Below are positions 9,901 to 20,218 of a stretch of 64,000 nucleotides of DNA, in pieces. A program made the position numbers and the translations under genes. Origin of the DNA: Colias croceus (taxonomy: Eukaryota; Arthropoda; Insecta; Lepidoptera; Pieridae); contig NC_059541.1 of the NCBI RefSeq assembly GCF_905220415.1, forward strand, positions 3,422,501 through 3,486,500. Reading direction: 5' to 3'. A model generated the notes under the pieces. That model searched no databases and was not told where the DNA came from. It saw only the letters and a program-made list of their open reading frames with translations. Positions within the stretch are counted from its first letter, which is position 1; every line of letters begins with the position of its first letter.

Positions 9901-12900
9901 TAATTATATTATACTCCAAATATGTTTAATGAGACTTTATTAAATTAAATAAACGTAATTTAATATTATACTTACAACTTTCCTCTGAGGTCATTGACTT
10001 GAGAGTTCAGGTCGGCGATCTATTAACATATTTGGAAATTAATTAGATTTTGTACATATTGTTATTTTTCTTCAAAATTATTATGAAATGAAGGCAAGTT
10101 GAAAATATTTTTAGAATATAGAGAAATATAATTTATAGGTAGTTAAACTATAAAAACAATGCTTACAGTTTCTGCATTTTATAATGACAAGAAAATTAGA
10201 AGAATCTAATTAGAATGTTCAAAACAAACAATACTTGTAAAACAAGTTCATAGCGTTCTACAGAAAACATAAATACTACGTAAGATAAAACGCATGCATA
10301 AAAAGAAAATGAACATATAAAGCAGTAAAAATTCAGAAAAAGAAGCATATATGATTAAGACACAAAGCAGTAAAATCAAAGCGGAAATATAATAGAAATG
10401 AGCATCTAGACATAGATTAGGCAGTGTTATTTGCGAGCTGAAGTAATAAATTGTGGTGATAATTCTCTGTGGAAATCGAAGAGATGTCCAAATACCTATC
10501 CTTGCGTAGCCTTTGTTCTAGTCTAAATGTATGTACAATGTCGTAACATCCAAAATATCTGAGCGGTATACACGTGCAAACCTCTGTGCTTCGTATCAGT
10601 AACTGGTCTTTCGCAGCACTTGTCCATTCTATACAGTGCAGGATATAATACATGTGCAATATACATATATATTCAGCGGGGACAATATCTTACATCCCCG
10701 ATTTCATCTGGTACCTAATGCCGTTTATGTACAGTTATTTGCTAACAATCAAACTATATAGACAATGGAACCTATGTACTGTATGAGTAATTACAAATAC
10801 CGACAGGGTACCAGTTCGAAGTTGTACTATATTGTACTTCATTCACTGTGCAAATAAAATTTGTGTTGAAAAAGACCCTACTACATCCACTAACTACACT
10901 TTGACATCCAATTTTTCAAGAATATATAAAGTACGCTGTCGCAAATGTGTAGATTAACAAAGTGGCGGTGCAAAATCGATCGATCTACTCATCCAAGTTT
11001 GTACTTGTGTCTGTTGTAGTGTAAAGGTAAAATATAACATGTGAATTGTATCCTATCCTGTGGACAATGTGATGTGGTGAGGGATCCTCTATCTTGGAAT
11101 CATCGGGAAAGGATTTAGGTATCGACCGGAGCATGGCACTTTTATTTCTTTAACTCCTTGTCCAAGTGTCGGATATCAAAGGTATGAGGTACAGCAATCG
11201 AACTCGCAAACAATCACTCTGTTTCATTCATGAATGGTTGAGATTTGGAACAAGAAGTTTCATAAGCTTAGCACTTATGTGTGCTAATAAAGGAATCAGC
11301 CTGACGTTCCAATTAATAATTTTCGGTAAATCTACTCGCTACATAAGAGAGAGAAAGTAAAGTAAGGCCACTAATTGCCACCACACAATAAGCGTCACAC
11401 AAATGCCATTGCGGCGATGGTTGGCAGGTACTCGGTCATTGTTGTCGCTCGCATCATCCTCGGATATTAAAGTGCCATACTATCAGGGATATATTAATAA
11501 GGGATCTGAAGCATTGTTACTATTCGGTTACACCATGCAATGATTAAGCTTTTACGACATATTAAGAGCCCTTACATATACCGCCAAGAAGCTCAATACC
11601 GATTATTCTGCCGACTAAGTGCCCGTTAGTGATATCGATAGCGCAATGGATGGTGAGAAAGATTCGGCATAAAAACTCTAATGAATTGATGGTTGTTACG
11701 TATTCATGCATCGGGCTCGACCCATTCAAGTGATTGCAGTGTTACCGCCGATGGCAGTTGCTGTTATAGCCGTTAGTGTAGTTAACGTGTAAGCTCCATA
11801 GCGGATGACGCCTCGATTTTGCACCGTCTTACTAGATGGCAACCCTGGCCGAGTTCGCACGCGACGCGACAACCTATGCACAGATCTGCTACGAGTACAC
11901 TACTAATCCGTGTCTCGACATTATTTACAATATCAACAGCAAACAGCCGAAAACTTCCAAAGCATTATACATAATATGTATAAACACGAACTTTTTCACG
12001 GGCACGGTTATAACATATCGATGATTGTGATATTCACAGTGGTCTTACATTACTGGTCAATACCTCAAAATCTCTTTTCCTGACTTCGTGTTCCAAATCC
12101 CACTTCTGGCCCTCACACACATATACGCGGTCATGATACTCCTGGATAATTCTCTTGAGCATTTCTAGAGAAAAAGGAAAGACAGATTATTTAGCCTGCA
12201 AAATGTGCATGGACATCTGTGTAAGTGACCTGGTCTGTCGATGGGAGCGACGTGTGCATGTGTGCTGTGAGCCATACAACTATTATGTCATGTTGTCACA
12301 TCTATATATCAATATCAAAATCATATCACGTCATATGCATTTCCAATCCTAATATGCAGATTACCTCCATTTTCCTAATTTCGATTGCTCGTTCTACTTC
12401 CCATTTATCCCCCTCAAGGTTGAATATTCTTTGCCAGTACATTTGACAAATCGTCTGCAGTTCCGCTAAAGAAAAACACAATTGCATTTAAAGAAATGTT
12501 TTATGATCGTCGTAGCGTTCTCGGCCTAGCTTTATGTAGATAGTGTACGTTTGCACGAGACTTTTTCTCGTCTAATGGGAACAGAAGCGAAAGCGAAGCT
12601 ACATGATATCAGTATGTAACCAATGTTTCTACTTGGCATTTCGTGTAACTTTTATCTAACGCGATGCTATCTACAATAGTCATATCGTTGCAGCTCCGGC
12701 GGTTGCAAATTGGTACGTTGTTATTGCAGCGATTAAAATTGGTTATCCACATAAGTTAAGGTATGTTGGTAAATGTAAATTTCAGCTCCGTCATATGATA
12801 AAAATGAGTTGACTGCGAAAACAAAACAATAATTTTTACTAGTCACATTATCGGCGCTTGCATGATCTACGCAAACAAAGAGCGTTGTGTAAATTGCGAA

Positions 12901-15900
12901 GTACCCAAAGCAGTTCAGACCTCAAGTTCTCTACGGGTTACTTCCATCTCGTGATCGTACTTCTCCTCTTCTAGCTTGGCGATACGCTGATGATAACCGG
13001 TTATGATGCTCGTGAGAGCGGCTACAACATTAACGAATAGTTACTGCCTACGTTCCTACCCCTAGTCACCAACATCGACACGTGAATTATAGATCTGAAG
13101 AAATAGTATCAACAGCGAGAGTGTGAGTCAAGTAACAGTTTCAAACAATTCAAGAAGGTAAGTTTGCACGTATGTTAAATATTTTATTGGTAGCTTAGAA
13201 GAGACGCATTAGAAATTATAAGGCCGGTTGAAGGTAGTGGCTTAATCGTTGTTAAAAGATGAATAGAGAGATCACGCCACTTCGACATCATACAAAAATT
13301 CAAGGATAGAAGATATGTAAGTTTTGTGAGTTTATCAAAGGACAGCGCCCCCATCGTGGCTGGTTTCGCTACCTCCATATCTTTTCGCTTAACGATGTAT
13401 TCCAGATCGAATTTTTGGTCCTCGAGCTGGCCGATGCGGGTGTGGTAGTCTTTGCACACCCTCGAAATAGTATCTATAACGCGACACATACAATTTATAT
13501 GGGTACAAATAATAAGCAATCACGAACCACGCGATTGCTGTAGAGTGTAGTGAGGACGAGTGTCCAGTTAATGAAAGTGAAATTTAGATTCTGCAGCCAC
13601 TATGGAGTGATGAATCTTCATTGCCAATTGTGCAGGGATCTCGTATTGAATAATCTTACAATGAATCAGAATAATAATATTTACCTTCGTTTGCATCGTC
13701 AACGTTTTTGGGTTTACCGCACCTCTCTTCAATGATACGCCTCCTTTCCGCTGCTTTGCGTTCCTGTTCTTTCTTCAATTCCTCGGCGGCTTTCTTACGC
13801 AGGAGCAACTGTATCGAGAAGCGACTATGAGTTTTATTGTTCAGACTTTATTTATAGAACTTAAGGGCCATGTTCTAAATACTCACCCTAAGCTTCTTCT
13901 TCCTCTCAGGTGTCATGAAACCCTTCTTGGCCTTCTTGGCTTTGGAGGCTTCCTCCATGCGCTTGCGCACCTCAGCGCGCTTGCGGTCGATCTCGGCCTG
14001 TTTGGCCTTCTTCGCCTAAAGACATAATACTTCGTAATCATGTGCATTTATTGTTTAACTTATGTGTGAAGAGATAAGGAAGAATTGTTTTTTTTTATAT
14101 ATTTTCTTGTAAGATGAATCCAAATAATGTAGTATTTAAATCAATCAAAAGTGTTATTTGTTTTTTTGCATGTAATTAATATGTATGTATGTGTGTTGTA
14201 TGTGTATACGTATTTGTATCTCTGTTGTATTTTAACTTTGTAAAAACTATAAAACTCTACTAAGTGTATATGTGTGTGTATTATATTTAGTGTGTGTCCG
14301 GTCGCTATCTTCTCTACTTTACCTCCTCGAGACGCTTTTTCTGTAAAAATAAAAAATAACATGATATAGTACAAACTACAAATTAACAAACAACCATGTC
14401 AGTTATTTATTAATACAACATTGAAGCAGTTACGTTACTGCATTATAGGCAGGAAATACAATGGCTGAATTTTATATTCAAAATATTAATATTTTTATAG
14501 CTATTAGGTATTATAATATTACATATTTAGATTGGCGTAAGTGTAAGCCCTTTGTGATAGTGTGGTTATCAGCATATTGTGTTATAGTTTTTTTTTTTAA
14601 TATTACATAATATTGTGTATATAGTTTTGTAAATATGTATGAGTCATATGAATTTTACGCAAAGGCTGGCTAAATATTTTTATTTTAATTAATTAAATAT
14701 TAATATTAATTAGAATATACTTCTGCTCAAAGGCAAATGGTTTGATAAACTTACAATTCTCAATGTATTCAAGAAATCCCACCTTTGGATTTGCTTTGTT
14801 CATATTCAAATACCTACTCATATTATATTCCATACATGAAAACATATTTTCTGAATGGAACATTTTTCATAATGAGTGTAATGAAACAAGAAACCTTACG
14901 GCTTTCCTTTGAATCAAAGTAATTATTTTGTGTTTTTGTTTTTTCGCGTTGTTTACTGGAAGTATTAAAATGTGGAATTAAGGTGAGTGCACATTAACAT
15001 TATGTGTTCCTGTAAAATGTAAAATATTTATGCATCATTGTGACGTTATCGATGATAACTCAGGCCCCGGAACCACAGACACAATAGAAAATCTATTGTG
15101 CCAGGGACCGATCGGGCTGCTTGGGGCTTAATGGGTTAAATCTCGTCATTTATTAAAAATCGAGAGTTTTTTAACTCAAAACTTGTCAAAGGGCTACAGC
15201 GGTAACCATATCTATAATACACTAATATTATGAAAAAGATAATGATTATTTTGCAATTTACATTGATGATGAAGAAATAAAAAATAACTTGACATTTTAA
15301 TGACTATCAGCCATGATCTGACATTGTGTCGCCTTTATCTTTATAATTTATATTTGGGACGATGTGCACTCGCCTTAATGTGTGTTTGAATGTTAGATCA
15401 TTAGTATAGTTACCTTAGTCTCAAGGAGGTATCGTATCTAATACTGTTGATGTTCAATTGAAGCCACGATGTTGAAGATTATCCAGGAATCGGAATAGAA
15501 CATGGAATATAGAGAAAAGGCATAAATTAGTTTCGAGCAACGCTTAAGTATTTGAAACATTTACAAATAAAACAAAAAAGATGATAACTAAAAGACTGTC
15601 ATTATATTTTTTCTTTCATTCAGTTTCTTTGAACTATGTATTTTTAAAATGTATAAATGACGATAATGAAATACTGTATAATTATTATATGAATTTTATT
15701 TTAGATGTTTTCATATTTTAAAACTAACACGAATGTACCTACACAAATTGTAATGAAAATAGGAAAGAACAAAGCTTAAAAATTCCAAGATTGAGAATAA
15801 CTATTCATGAACCAGCATTAAAAAGAATATATTCTGTTCCTTAATAAAATAATTAAGCTAAATGAACACTACAGAATTTAATGAATACTAGCTTATATTC

Positions 15901-16331
15901 AATAATAAACAAGTCTGTTTACTAAGCCGTGGTTTTAATATAACTTCATACAACGCTGTCAAGTTAAAACTAAATGTAGGTCTCGTCTTATTTAATGTTT
16001 TTAAAACTAGGTGGTATCTGTATCCTTTTTAAATTTTAACTAAAATATACTATAAACTAGATTTATTTAACTTTAAATTCCATACAAACCTGTTTGTGTG
16101 AAATCTTACATTTATTTTAAACAACATGTCCGACTTCGAATAGTTTATTTGTCGAGATTTATGTTCAAGCAAGCTGCCTCTTCATTTGTTCTATTATAAA
16201 TTTACTTTTATTTATAAAATCAAAATAAGAAATAGGAATTCTAAAATATTTTCATGTTCTATACCAAAATTTGTGAGAAATTGAATGTATTTCATTTGGT
16301 TTGTACATTACCTTACTTCATCATCCGCCAT
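6835..16331 (-). CDS. wupA: Troponin I (wings up A), whole gene span
   Basis: Troponin I is the inhibitory subunit of the thin-filament troponin complex. It binds actin-tropomyosin, troponin C and troponin T and blocks contraction at low calcium. The minus-strand exons, all joining in phase, are 16317-16331 (MADDE), 14323-14340, 13887-14015, 13685-13808, one of four 101-nt exons between 12064 and 13473, 9976-10019, 9011-9152, then one of the ends at 8606-8650 or 6835-6903. With the microexon and the 6835 end the protein is 213 residues, the usual insect size. The region around NDLRGKFVKPTLKKV, across exons 9976-10019 and 9011-9152, matches the actin-inhibitory segment. The start codon has a short 5' UTR exon part reaching 16354 (acceptor ttattacag). 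Introns between 6.9 and 16.3 kb hold only AT-rich DNA. The order of alternative exons resembles Drosophila wupA. Confidence 0.93.
6904..8605. other. Troponin I intron region
   Basis: AT-rich sequence between the two alternative terminal exons. I see no further exon, RNA gene or mobile element here. Open frames at 6923-7219 (minus) and 7738-8007 (plus) show no domain and no codon bias and are taken as chance. Confidence 0.5.
8606..8650 (-). CDS. wupA: Troponin I terminal exon (type a)
   Basis: Acceptor attccgacag, then AKKAEKADWAIGKK and TGA. It is in phase 0 directly after the exon ending LEEEDKE at 9011, so it is an alternative 3' terminal exon and gives a 205-residue protein. The W and the Lys-rich context parallel KKPDWSKGK of the other end, which suggests an exon duplication followed by divergence. 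Confidence 0.8.
   Translation of the reverse strand, partial: AKKAEKADWAIGKK
9011..9152 (-). CDS. wupA: Troponin I constant exon (inhibitory region to C-terminal part)
   Basis: 142 nt, acceptor ttttccag, donor gtaaat. Completes the F codon of the preceding exon and reads VKPTLKKVSKYENKFAKLQK, then KAAEFNFRNQLKVVKKKEFT and LEEEDKE, ending in phase 0. This is one of the most conserved parts of arthropod troponin I. It includes the second half of the inhibitory segment and the troponin C/actin-binding stretch. Confidence 0.95.
9976..10019 (-). CDS. wupA: Troponin I constant exon (start of inhibitory region)
   Basis: 44 nt, acceptor gttaatag, donor gtaag. Reads IADLNSQVNDLRGK plus two bases of an F codon. 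It joins any of the four upstream 101-nt exons in phase 0. NDLRGKF aligns with the vertebrate DLRGKF motif that opens the inhibitory peptide. Confidence 0.93.
10020..12063. other. Troponin I intron
   Basis: About 2 kb without a supported exon. The segment at about 11.36-11.95 kb is richer in GC than its surroundings and carries a 62-codon forward frame (11836-12024) of unknown nature. I looked for a fifth 101-nt alternative exon and did not find one. Confidence 0.45.
12064..12164 (-). CDS. wupA: Troponin I alternative exon 4 of 4
   Basis: Acceptor ttctctag, donor gtattg, 101 nt. With the carried G it reads EMLKRIIQEYHDRVYVCEGQ, then KWDLEHEVRKRDFE. The VYVCEGQKWDLE pattern is closest to the Drosophila exon that encodes MYICEGQKWDLE. 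Phase 1 in and phase 0 out, like its three sisters, so only one of the four can be used per transcript. Confidence 0.9.
12365..12465 (-). CDS. wupA: Troponin I alternative exon 3 of 4
   Basis: Acceptor ttctttag, donor gtaatc, 101 nt. Reads AELQTICQMYWQRIFNLEGD, then KWEVERAIEIRKME. Same length and phase as the other three copies. The conserved core is Y..RI..LE..K.....E......E. Confidence 0.9.
12921..13021 (-). CDS. wupA: Troponin I alternative exon 2 of 4
   Basis: Acceptor gttgtag, donor gtctga, 101 nt. Reads AALTSIITGYHQRIAKLEEE, then KYDHEMEVTRRELE. It is the most divergent copy, since the W/F after K is Y and the loop lacks the CEGQ or LEGD motif, and its donor is weaker than those of its sisters. 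Confidence 0.88.
13373..13473 (-). CDS. wupA: Troponin I alternative exon 1 of 4
   Basis: Acceptor gcgttatag, donor gtagcg, 101 nt. Reads DTISRVCKDYHTRIGQLEDQ, then KFDLEYIVKRKDME. The first of the four copies in transcription order. LEDQKFDLEYIVKRKDMEI is the form usually reported for moth troponin I. Confidence 0.92.
13685..13808 (-). CDS. wupA: Troponin I constant exon
   Basis: 124 nt, acceptor cgatacag, donor gtaaat. Reads LLRKKAAEELKKEQERKAAE, then RRRIIEERCGKPKNVDDANE plus one G. Long charged helix with a heptad character, which in troponin I forms the arm that pairs with troponin T. The carried G makes the first codon of each alternative exon (GAT, GCC, GCG or GAA). Confidence 0.95.
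13887..14015 (-). CDS. wupA: Troponin I constant exon (N-terminal helix)
   Basis: 129 nt, acceptor gtctttag, donor gtgagt, phase 0 at both ends. Reads AKKAKQAEIDRKRAEVRKRM, then EEASKAKKAKKGFMTPERKK and KLR. The FMTPERKKKLR stretch is the conserved troponin C-binding N-terminal segment of insect troponin I. Confidence 0.95.
14323..14340 (-). CDS. wupA: Troponin I 18-nt microexon
   Basis: Six codons, KKRLEE, between a good acceptor (tatttttacag) and a good donor (gtaaag). Phase 0 on both sides, so it can be included or skipped without changing the frame. It sits where Drosophila wupA has its optional N-terminal extension exon, although the sequence is not Pro/Ala-rich here. Confidence 0.75.
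14341..16316. other. Troponin I intron
   Basis: AT-rich, with no further exon seen. A block at about 15105-15140 (cgggct.cttggggctta, then atgggttaaat) recurs at about 47750-47780 and marks a low-copy repeat. Confidence 0.5.
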
Positions 16332-16354
16332 TGTGATTTAGTTCTTTTCGGTGT
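16317..16354 (-). CDS. wupA: Troponin I start exon (MADDE)
   Basis: Start codon at 16331-16329, reading MADDE, then donor gtaagg. Upstream of the ATG are 23 nt of 5' UTR back to an acceptor (ctttattacag) at 16355. MADDE followed by a splice junction is the standard start of insect troponin I. The upstream non-coding exon must lie at higher coordinates. Confidence 0.9.
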
Positions 16355-17015
16355 CTGTAATAAAGAAAACATATCTATTTATTATAAAGTTTCTAAACGA
16401 TCAATATCTCAGAAAAAGAAGGATTTAGCCGTATGTATTTATTATTTATATAAAAACGCTTATACCATTAAGGCTTGAATCGGGTAGAATTCCCTTTTAA
16501 TACCGAAAATTAACTCTAGTTATAACCGTTTTTCTTCTTAGATTCTTAATGTACATATCTAAAAAAAATGTATATTAAAGTTTCGAATATGATAAAGGGC
16601 ATGGTTGTTTTAATTTGTTTATTTTATAATCAGGTTTTCTGGAAAAAAATCATGAACTGAGGTCGATTTTTGGACTTTAAACCAAAACGCTAAGTCAATA
16701 TAACGTCAATTATTGTAGTGTTTTTACAGTGTGTTTATGAAATTGAAACACAGGGCATGGTTGTTTTAAATTTTGATTCCATATCCAAATATCTTTTTAA
16801 TAATTTTTATACGTACTTTTACTACGGTAGATTCGCGCCGGTCCCCCGATCCCGCCTTGTAAATCAGTGCGGGGCGAAACGTGTTGCTGGACGGACCTGT
16901 GTCGCGCTGCGAACCGCTCTCATACGATTTTAATGACAATTTGCCACAGTGTAGCATAGTTACAGTATATTAGGAGTTACTTGTTAATTCAGCGATTTAT
17001 TTCTTTTTTCTGTTG
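16355..17015. other. Non-coding spacer with an 18-bp direct repeat
   Basis: Holds no exon that I can support. The block agggcatggttgttttaa occurs twice, at 16596-16613 and 16752-16769, 156 bp apart. A GC-richer segment at 16.83-16.93 kb precedes the TATA box of the next gene. Confidence 0.45.
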
Positions 17016-17055
17016 TATATAAATAGTTGTAAGTGTAATAAAGTTGTACATAGTA
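17016..17055 (+). promoter_or_regulatory. TATA-box promoter of the transposase-derived gene
   Basis: TATATAAATA at 17016-17025, with an expected start of transcription about 30 bp downstream (near 17046-17055) and the first ATG at 17080. No other gene on this strand would use it. Confidence 0.45.
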
Positions 17056-17079
17056 ACGTTTAGTGTTAACAAAAAATCA

Positions 17080-17155
17080 TGGGGAATAAAAAATATCGGA
17101 AAAGGCGGAATTTACAAAGTTATTATAAAATGAAAGCTAAACGTCTTAATGAACA
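17080..17155 (+). CDS. First coding exon of Mutator/YqaJ gene (start uncertain)
   Basis: Donor gtaagt follows position 17155. The frame that continues into the next exon contains ATG at 17130 (MKAKRLNEQ). The earlier ATG at 17080 starts a Lys/Arg-rich reading (MGNKKYRK...) but, as printed, runs into TGA after 17 codons; one extra base near 17100 would put it in frame with the rest. Either the later ATG is the true start, or this allele or assembly carries a one-base deletion. Confidence 0.5.
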
Positions 17156-17263
17156 GTAAGTAAAATTTACTTGAAAATACATTCTCTTTCCAATGAAATA
17201 AAATAAATTATTTATTAACTGTAACCAGAAAAAATAAAATTAATTATTTTATTCGTATTTCAG

Positions 17264-17339
17264 ACTTTCTATACACTGTAGTAATAATAACAACGAAATT
17301 GTTCAAAATTTGGAAGAAAATACCACTTATAAAGATAAC
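17264..17339 (+). CDS. Second exon of Mutator/YqaJ gene
   Basis: Acceptor gtatttcag, donor gtaagtac, 76 nt. Completes the Q codon and reads LSIHCSNNNNEIVQNLEENT, then TYKDN, ending in phase 0. Low-complexity acidic/Asn-rich linker without a known domain. Confidence 0.55.
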
Positions 17340-17652
17340 GTAAGTACCAGTCTTGTAAATAATAATAATCTAAAAAACGTTCATAGGTACCTATTATTCG
17401 TCCTAACTGATACATAATAATAATAATATTGGTCTATGTACATTATACACCTGACCTACGTGTACATAATATATCATAAGGTAAGGTAAGGTAGTAATAA
17501 GGTACCTACATTATTATTTTATTTTTTCACTTAAATATAAGAATTAATAATTTAATAAATAAGGTCCTTTTTGCGGAAGAGTGAACTTACGCTCATAAGA
17601 AAGTGCAAAAACAAGTAATTAAATACAATTAAATACATTGGTATGTTAGGTA

Positions 17653-18127
17653 AGGGGCCATCCATTAATCACGTGATGTTTTTTTTGGCATTTTTTGACC
17701 CCCCCTCCCCCGTGGTGATACGTGGTGAGGTTTAAGACTACCCCTCCCCCCTCCCCCCTATATCACGTGTATTTTTTCGTACCTGCAAAGAATCTATTTT
17801 TTATTTATAAAAAAATATACTGGTGTATCATCTAATTTTATTATAGAAAATTAAAGACTACTATAATAAACGTTCAGAGGTAGACAGAAAGATTGCAGTT
17901 TGTTTTTGAATGACATAAAAATAATGAAAGAAATGCGAAAAAGTTGTACGCGTTTGACTAAAAATAAATACATGTAACGCCGCTTTTCGGTTGAGTATCG
18001 CGCGCTTGCCGAAAAAATAAATACACGTGATATATTACTTTACCCCCCTCCCCCTGGTGATATTTCGTGATTTTTTGATGGACCCCTCCCCCCCTTTCGA
18101 GCCTCACGTGATTAATGGACAGCCCCT
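17653..18127. mobile_element. MITE with 24-bp terminal inverted repeats and C-rich inner arms
   Basis: 475 bp inside the intron. The ends are near-perfect inverted repeats: AGGGGCCATCCATTAATCAC on the left, AGGGGCTGTCCATTAATCAC on the right arm read inward, each running on to GTGA. Both arms contain CACGTG and long C-rich/T-rich runs (ccccctcccccgtggtgat). No coding capacity. The target-site duplication is not clear. Confidence 0.7.
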
Positions 18128-18418
18128 AAGTAAGACTTAAATATGTCCGTGTTTCTATCTCTTTCAAACTTATAGGTACTATGATATCTGTTAAAAAAGA
18201 CAATGGATATAAGTTATATTTTGTTATCGGCAGGGAACCATCGCAATAGAAAAAGGGCTATTATAGGTCTACCAGAATCTGATGGCATATTTATATTTAT
18301 GAAATAAAAGATTTTCATGGGGCAACTATTTGACAACTATCAATTTGGTTGTCAAATTATTTGTCTTATTTGCAGTTGATGAATAATTTTTAGGATTTTG
18401 TCTACAAAATCTTCGAAA

Positions 18419-18515
18419 ATGTCGAAAAAGCCGTTGCGATCACAAGCAAGAGGTGGTTTATAATGTGTATAGAAAAATATTCGATGAAGAAGGGTCAAAC
18501 ACATCACAATTTTAA
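18419..18515 (+). pseudogene. N-terminal relic of a DDE transposase-like protein
   Basis: Reads MSKKPLRSQAR, shifts by one base, then continues VVYNVYRKIFDEEGSNTSQ. The pattern (SLRSQAR..V.NVY.) is a familiar start of insect DDE-type transposon proteins. The frameshift and the missing remainder show it is dead. The family assignment is from memory and tentative. Confidence 0.3.
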
Positions 18516-19217
18516 ATTTTGAAGATTTTATTGGTAAATTGGACTTACCAGTTTTGATACTTCAAATTTAAAATATTATAAGTAGGTGACTATAATATTG
18601 TTTGTTGTTTACAATATAATTTTATGAAAACTTATTACAGGAGTTTCCAATACGGCTATTCGTCAAGTCCAAGCTGTCCAAATCAATTTTATCATGTGTG
18701 TATCTGTTAATACTTACGAAAATAAACATAGTTTTATTTTATTTCAATTTTATTTTATAAAAAATTATTAGCAATTTAGTTTTCATCTGCATTATCATTA
18801 CATCTATATTTTCACATGGCATAATGATAATGAATAATATGAATTACCTATATAAAAGTAATATTATGTATATTATACATATACATGTACCTACATAATA
18901 TTAAGTGGAGTACAGTATTGTCAACTTATGTAATGTGACTAATGATATTAAGGACAAAATAAAAAATAAGCAGTATCAAGATTGTTCAGTCCATTTTCCC
19001 TAGGGTTGCACACTCAAAATTTTGATTTCCCATCAGATTCTGGTTTACCTATATCTCTTTTACTTTCTTATAAAATTATTAGCGAACAAGCTATAAACTG
19101 TATACCTAAGTTTCATATTCCAATTATTTGTAATTTAAAATTATGTTTTAAAAATTACGTTGACCGAGATCCTCTTTTTTATGGGTTGTTCAACGGATTG
19201 GTGGGGTAAAGCAATTT

Positions 19218-20131
19218 GACAAAACTTAAATTGAAGATGGCGCCGACTAAAATTTTACATCTTTTCGTCATGGGTGTCATTTTCATGGTTTTTGGGGTAG
19301 CTATTAACCAATATGAGGTTAAAACTAAAATCCAAGATGGCGGCGACGAAAATTTGACATCTTTTCGTCATGGGTGTCATTTTCATGGTTTTTGGGGTAG
19401 CTATTAACCAATATGAGGTCAAAACTAAAATCCAAGATGGCGCCGCCAAAAATTTTACATCTTTTCGTCATGGGTGTCATTTTCATGGTTCTTGGGGTAG
19501 CTATTAACCAATATGAGGTCAAAACTAAAATACAAGATGGCGCCGACGAAAATTTTACATCTTTTCGTCATGGGTGTCATTTTCATGGTTTTTGGGGTAG
19601 CTATTAACCAATATGAGGCCAAAACTAAAATCCAAGATGGCGCCGACGAAAATTTTACATCTTTTCGTCATGGGTGTCATTTTCATGGTTCTTGGGGTAG
19701 CTATTAACCAATATGAGGTCAAAACTAAAATACAAGATGGCGCCGACGAAAATTTTACATCTTTTCGTCATGGGTGTCATTTTCATGGTTTTTGGGGTAG
19801 CTATTAACCAATATGAGGTCAAAACTAAAATCCAAGATGGCACCAACGAAAATTTTACATCTTTTCGTCATGGGTGTCATTTTCATGGTTTTTGGGGTAG
19901 CTTTTAACCAATATGAGGTCAAAACTAAAATACAAGATGGCGCCGACGAAAATTTGACATCTTTTCGTCATGGGTGTCATTTTCATGGTTCTTGGGGTAG
20001 CTATTAACCAATATGAGGTCAAAACTAAAATTTAAAATGGCGCCGCCAAAAATTTTACATCTTTTCGTCATGGGTGTCATTTTCATGGTTTTTGGGGTAG
20101 CTATTAACCAATATGAGGTCAAAACTAAAAT
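19218..20131. repeat. Satellite-like array, nine units of exactly 100 bp
   Basis: The block cttttcgtcatgggtgtcat starts at 19261 and then every 100 bp through 20061, nine times without a single length change. Each unit also has ctattaaccaatatgaggtc and, at its junction, aagatggcgccgac. Diagnostic variants (tttgg/cttgg and tccaag/tacaag) alternate between units 3-6, which indicates a 200-bp higher-order dimer. A 100-bp period cannot keep a reading frame, so the many 63-65-codon frames across it are artefacts. It lies 88 bp before the next exon of the Mutator/YqaJ gene. Confidence 0.95.
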
Positions 20132-20218
20132 CTAATTTAATATCTATTTTAAAATATTAATAAAAAAATTTAAGATTTTTTATTAATATTTTAAAATAGA
20201 ATTGCATTTTCCTTGTAG

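Noticed and set aside
11836..12024. 62-codon plus-strand frame starting MATLAEFARDATTYAQICYE
   Set aside because: Sits in the troponin I intron on the opposite strand, resembles no family I know and has no splice support. Kept only as a GC-richer patch.
19216..20122. Ten overlapping 63-65-codon frames on both strands
   Set aside because: All are produced by the 100-bp repeat. A period of 100 shifts the frame each unit, so no repeat protein can result.
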